From DATBHW01 sp035307385 (GTDB lineage: Bacteria; Chloroflexota; Ktedonobacteria; Ktedonobacterales; DATBGS01), in NCBI GenBank assembly GCA_035307385.1, contig DATGID010000024.1, positions 280,299-344,298 of the forward strand: a stretch of DNA of 64,000 nt. The letters run 5' to 3'. Of the stretch, positions 61,801-64,000 are shown piece by piece. Position 1 is the stretch's first letter; each line of letters starts with the position of its first letter. Made by a program: the position numbers and the translations under genes. The notes below the pieces were generated by a model that did not search any database, was not told the origin of the DNA, and saw only the letters and a program-made list of their open reading frames with translations.

Positions 61801-62577
61801 ATGTTCGCTGATAGCCATATTCATCTGGACCGCTACACCGATGAGGAAGCCTCCGCACTGCTGGCGCGGGCGCGCCAGGTAGGCGTGAGTCGCTTTCTCA
61901 CCATCGGCGTGGACCTCGCCTCATCAGAGCGTGCCATCATGCTCGCCCGGCAGCATCCTGGCTTGTACGCTGCCATCGGCTTGCATCCAACCTATCTGGC
62001 TGAGGGCTTCTCTTCACACATAGCTGATTATGAGGAGCGCTTGCGAGCGCTTGCCCAGCATTCAGAGGTCGTCGCCATTGGCGAAGCAGGCATCGATCTG
62101 CTGGATGCTCAGGCACCGCTGGAGACACAGCGCCAGGCGCTTCGCCTGCAATTACATCTGGCGTATGATCTGAAACTGCCGCTCATCCTGCATAACCAGG
62201 CGGCAGAGACTCAATGCCGGGAGATGCTGCGAGCAGCCAGACAGGAAAGGGCGCACACACACAACGTGATCGTCCACTATTTCGTGGGCGATGCGACAAG
62301 CGCCGCGTACTGGCTTGATCTGAGCTGCCATCTCTCGGTTGGTAAGCCGGTGACGCGCCCGGAAAACGCTGCCCTGCGCAAAGCCGTTGCAGCTATCCCG
62401 CTGGAACACCTGCTGCTGGAGACCGATACCTATCCCTTGCCTGGCCGCACCACCGAGCCAGCCGACATCGCGCAGATCGGGCAGGCTGTCGCTGAAATCA
62501 AGCAGCTTCCACTAGAAACGATTGCGGAGCAGACGACAGCGAATTTCTGCCGACTGCTCCATATTCCTCAAGCCTGA
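61801..62577 (+). CDS. tatD: TatD-family metal-dependent hydrolase
   Basis: A 258-residue TIM-barrel hydrolase with FADSHIHLD (metal His pair near the start), GLHPTYL, AIGEAGIDL (Glu ligand about 99), LILHNQAAE, VHYFVG and ETDTYPLP (Asp ligand about 211). TatD proteins are 3-to-5 prime exonucleases on DNA and RNA. Slightly unusual are YFVG in place of the HCF/HSFS motif. It lies 12 bases behind the sortase gene with a very short leader. Confidence 0.9.
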   Translation: MFADSHIHLDRYTDEEASALLARARQVGVSRFLTIGVDLASSERAIMLARQHPGLYAAIGLHPTYLAEGFSSHIADYEERLRALAQHSEVVAIGEAGIDLLDAQAPLETQRQALRLQLHLAYDLKLPLILHNQAAETQCREMLRAARQERAHTHNVIVHYFVGDATSAAYWLDLSCHLSVGKPVTRPENAALRKAVAAIPLEHLLLETDTYPLPGRTTEPADIAQIGQAVAEIKQLPLETIAEQTTANFCRLLHIPQA

Positions 62578-62585
62578 CGCTAAAG

Positions 62586-63749
62586 CTAACGCCAGTTCAG
62601 CATATCTTCAGCCACAGCGCGGGCGATGATGAGCCGCTGCACCTGGCTGGTGCCTTCGACAATGGTCAACTGCCGCGCATCGCGATAGAATCGCTCGGTT
62701 GCCGACTCTTGCATATATCCGATACCGCCCATAATCTGAAGGGCTTTATCCGCCGCCTCGACCGCCGTCTCTGTGGCAAAACACTTCGCCAGCGACAGCC
62801 AGTGCGCGTGATCTTTATCGGCTTTACCCTCATCGACCAGTTGAGCCGCCTGGTAGGTCAGCAGGCGCGATGCCTCGATGCGCATCGCCACATCGGCAAT
62901 CATCATCTGAATGGCCTGATGCTCAATTACCGGCTGCCCAAACGTATGCCGCTGCTTGGCATATTCAATGGCGTATTGAATCGCGCCCTCAGCCGTGCCC
63001 AGGCCCCGCGCCGCCACTACAGGCCGCACCGAGTTCAGATTCCACATAATCAACTTGAACCCCTGGTTTTCCTGACCTACCATCTGCGAGGCGGGCACGC
63101 GAGCGTCCTCGAAGATCAGTTCGCAGGTTGGCACGCCATGCACGCCCATCTTGCGGTCAGCCTTGCCTACGCGGAAGCCTGGCGTATCGCGGTCCACAAT
63201 AAAGACGCCGAAGCCCTTCGAGCCTGCCTGAAGATTGGTCTTGGTGGCGACCAGGAAGAAATCGGCCACGCTCGCGCCGGAGATATAGTGCTTAGTCCCG
63301 TTCAGGATGTACTCATCGCCGCGCCGCTCGGCCCGCGTCTGGATATTCGCCGAATCGGAGCCAGCCCCCGGCTCCGTTAGCCCAAACGCGCCGCGCAATT
63401 CGCCCAGCGCCGTGCCCCGGCAATATTTCTGCTTCTGCTCCTCGTTCCCATATTTCAGGATGGCCGAAGTCGAAAGCTTGGTCAGCAGCAAGATTAACGA
63501 GCAGGCGTTATCAACTTTGGCAACTTCTTCCACCGCCAGCGCCAACCCCATGGTGCCCGCGCCGCTCCCACCGTATTGTTCTGGAAACGTCAGCCCCAGC
63601 AGTCCGGCCTCTTTATACACTTGAAAAATATCTTCAGGATATTCACCGGTCTCATCAAGTTCGGCGGCGCGCGGAGCAATCACTTCGTGGGCAATCCGCT
63701 TTGCCGTATCACGGATCAGTTGTTGTTCTTCGGTCAGGCGAAAATCCAT
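62586..63749 (-). CDS. Acyl-CoA dehydrogenase
   Basis: A 387-residue FAD-dependent acyl-CoA dehydrogenase, full length. FAD-binding and substrate motifs are GAFGLTEPGAGSD, NGTKHYISGAS, the RVQYAIEYAKQRHTFGQPV-like helix and the C-terminal TIVEGTSQVQRLIIARA with Glu365 as catalytic base. The Glu position and sequence resemble short-chain/butyryl-CoA type enzymes (bcd/acdA). It ties to the carboxyltransferase at 36500 as part of acyl-CoA metabolism, but the genes are far apart. ATG at 63749 is used. Convergent with tatD, 8 bases apart. Confidence 0.93.
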   Translation of the reverse strand: MDFRLTEEQQLIRDTAKRIAHEVIAPRAAELDETGEYPEDIFQVYKEAGLLGLTFPEQYGGSGAGTMGLALAVEEVAKVDNACSLILLLTKLSTSAILKYGNEEQKQKYCRGTALGELRGAFGLTEPGAGSDSANIQTRAERRGDEYILNGTKHYISGASVADFFLVATKTNLQAGSKGFGVFIVDRDTPGFRVGKADRKMGVHGVPTCELIFEDARVPASQMVGQENQGFKLIMWNLNSVRPVVAARGLGTAEGAIQYAIEYAKQRHTFGQPVIEHQAIQMMIADVAMRIEASRLLTYQAAQLVDEGKADKDHAHWLSLAKCFATETAVEAADKALQIMGGIGYMQESATERFYRDARQLTIVEGTSQVQRLIIARAVAEDMLNWR

Positions 63750-63880
63750 GGGGTATAACTCCTTCTGTCCAGCAGGGACTGCCCTCAGCAGCGAGGGGTA
63801 GCATCGCTTCGTCGTGTCCTGTAACGTTTTGTGACCGCATTATACCTGATTCAATTGTTTCTAGCCCATCTTCCGCATGT

Positions 63881-64000
63881 CTACTTGCTTAATTCATAGT
63901 ATTTTTCGTAGGGCGGGCCAAGTAAGCCAAGGATGAGCAGATGCAGGTCGCTCAGGCCCGTGACCTGCATGACTTCCATCCGCTCTTCCTGCTCCATCAG
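63881..64000 (-). CDS. C-terminal end of an unidentified protein (cut by window end)
   Basis: From the window edge the minus strand reads 39 codons without a stop to a TAG at 63881-63883, ending with HLLILGLLGPPYEKYYELSK. The stretch is rich in Met, Glu and Leu and includes EQEERMEVM. Too little is present to name a family. It lies 131 bases upstream of the acyl-CoA dehydrogenase start on the same strand. Confidence 0.4.
   Translation of the reverse strand: MMEQEERMEVMQVTGLSDLHLLILGLLGPPYEKYYELSK

Overview
The window is a gene-dense stretch of a GC-rich bacterial chromosome with no rRNA, tRNA, CRISPR array or insertion sequence that I can see. The gene set fits the phylum Chloroflexota, most likely class Ktedonobacteria: eukaryotic-type Ser/Thr kinases with proline/threonine tails, a DUF4388-Roadblock protein, an FHA-PrsW fusion, F420-type LLM oxidoreductase, EF-P with an unusual tip loop, a membrane sortase and many poorly described membrane proteins. 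This placement is inference from gene content; no marker gene was compared.

Layout. 1-1249: two-component system (kinase cut by the window edge). 1457-8350: LLM oxidoreductase, small membrane proteins, amidase and a large FtsX-type permease without its ATPase. 8789-18070: an island with an intact Ser/Thr kinase, an M48 peptidase, three consecutive dynamin-like proteins (the first with broken GTP-binding motifs) and a tail-anchored pseudokinase. 18101-26952: GT2 glycosyltransferase, Ada, a Wzx-like flippase, a CBS protein, an ABC-2 exporter pair and an MFS exporter. 27028-38949: DksA-like/LspA/RluD operon, metallo-hydrolase, Nnr repair enzyme, GT-C-like protein, EF-P, a THUMP methyltransferase, YqeY, and a BON protein coupled to an acyl-CoA carboxylase beta subunit. 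39183-49261: M50 site-2 protease, DUF4388/Roadblock protein with a membrane partner, prepilin peptidase, bL25, and a PgeF-YggS-DUF6391-YggT-DUF167 operon resembling the Firmicutes ylmDEFG cluster. 49328-56861: GH35 enzyme, tilS-hpt, and pyruvate phosphate dikinase. 56991-64000: a HEPN protein behind a repeat array and terminator, FHA-PrsW, a membrane protein, sortase, TatD, acyl-CoA dehydrogenase and a cut gene.

Two parts look most novel. First, at 56991-57746 on the minus strand, a tandem array of roughly 15 degenerate 13-bp units (core YGCRCTAC) is followed by a strong Rho-independent terminator and then a HEPN-domain gene. This is the order seen in type III (RNA antitoxin/RNase) toxin-antitoxin loci, but with a HEPN protein and a much shorter repeat than the known families. 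Second, the kinase / M48 peptidase / three dynamins / pseudokinase island pairs active and degenerate members of both the kinase and the GTPase families, which suggests a membrane-remodelling system under phosphorylation control.

Starts have been moved from the longest open frame where a ribosome binding site supports another codon; each such choice is stated in the entry.
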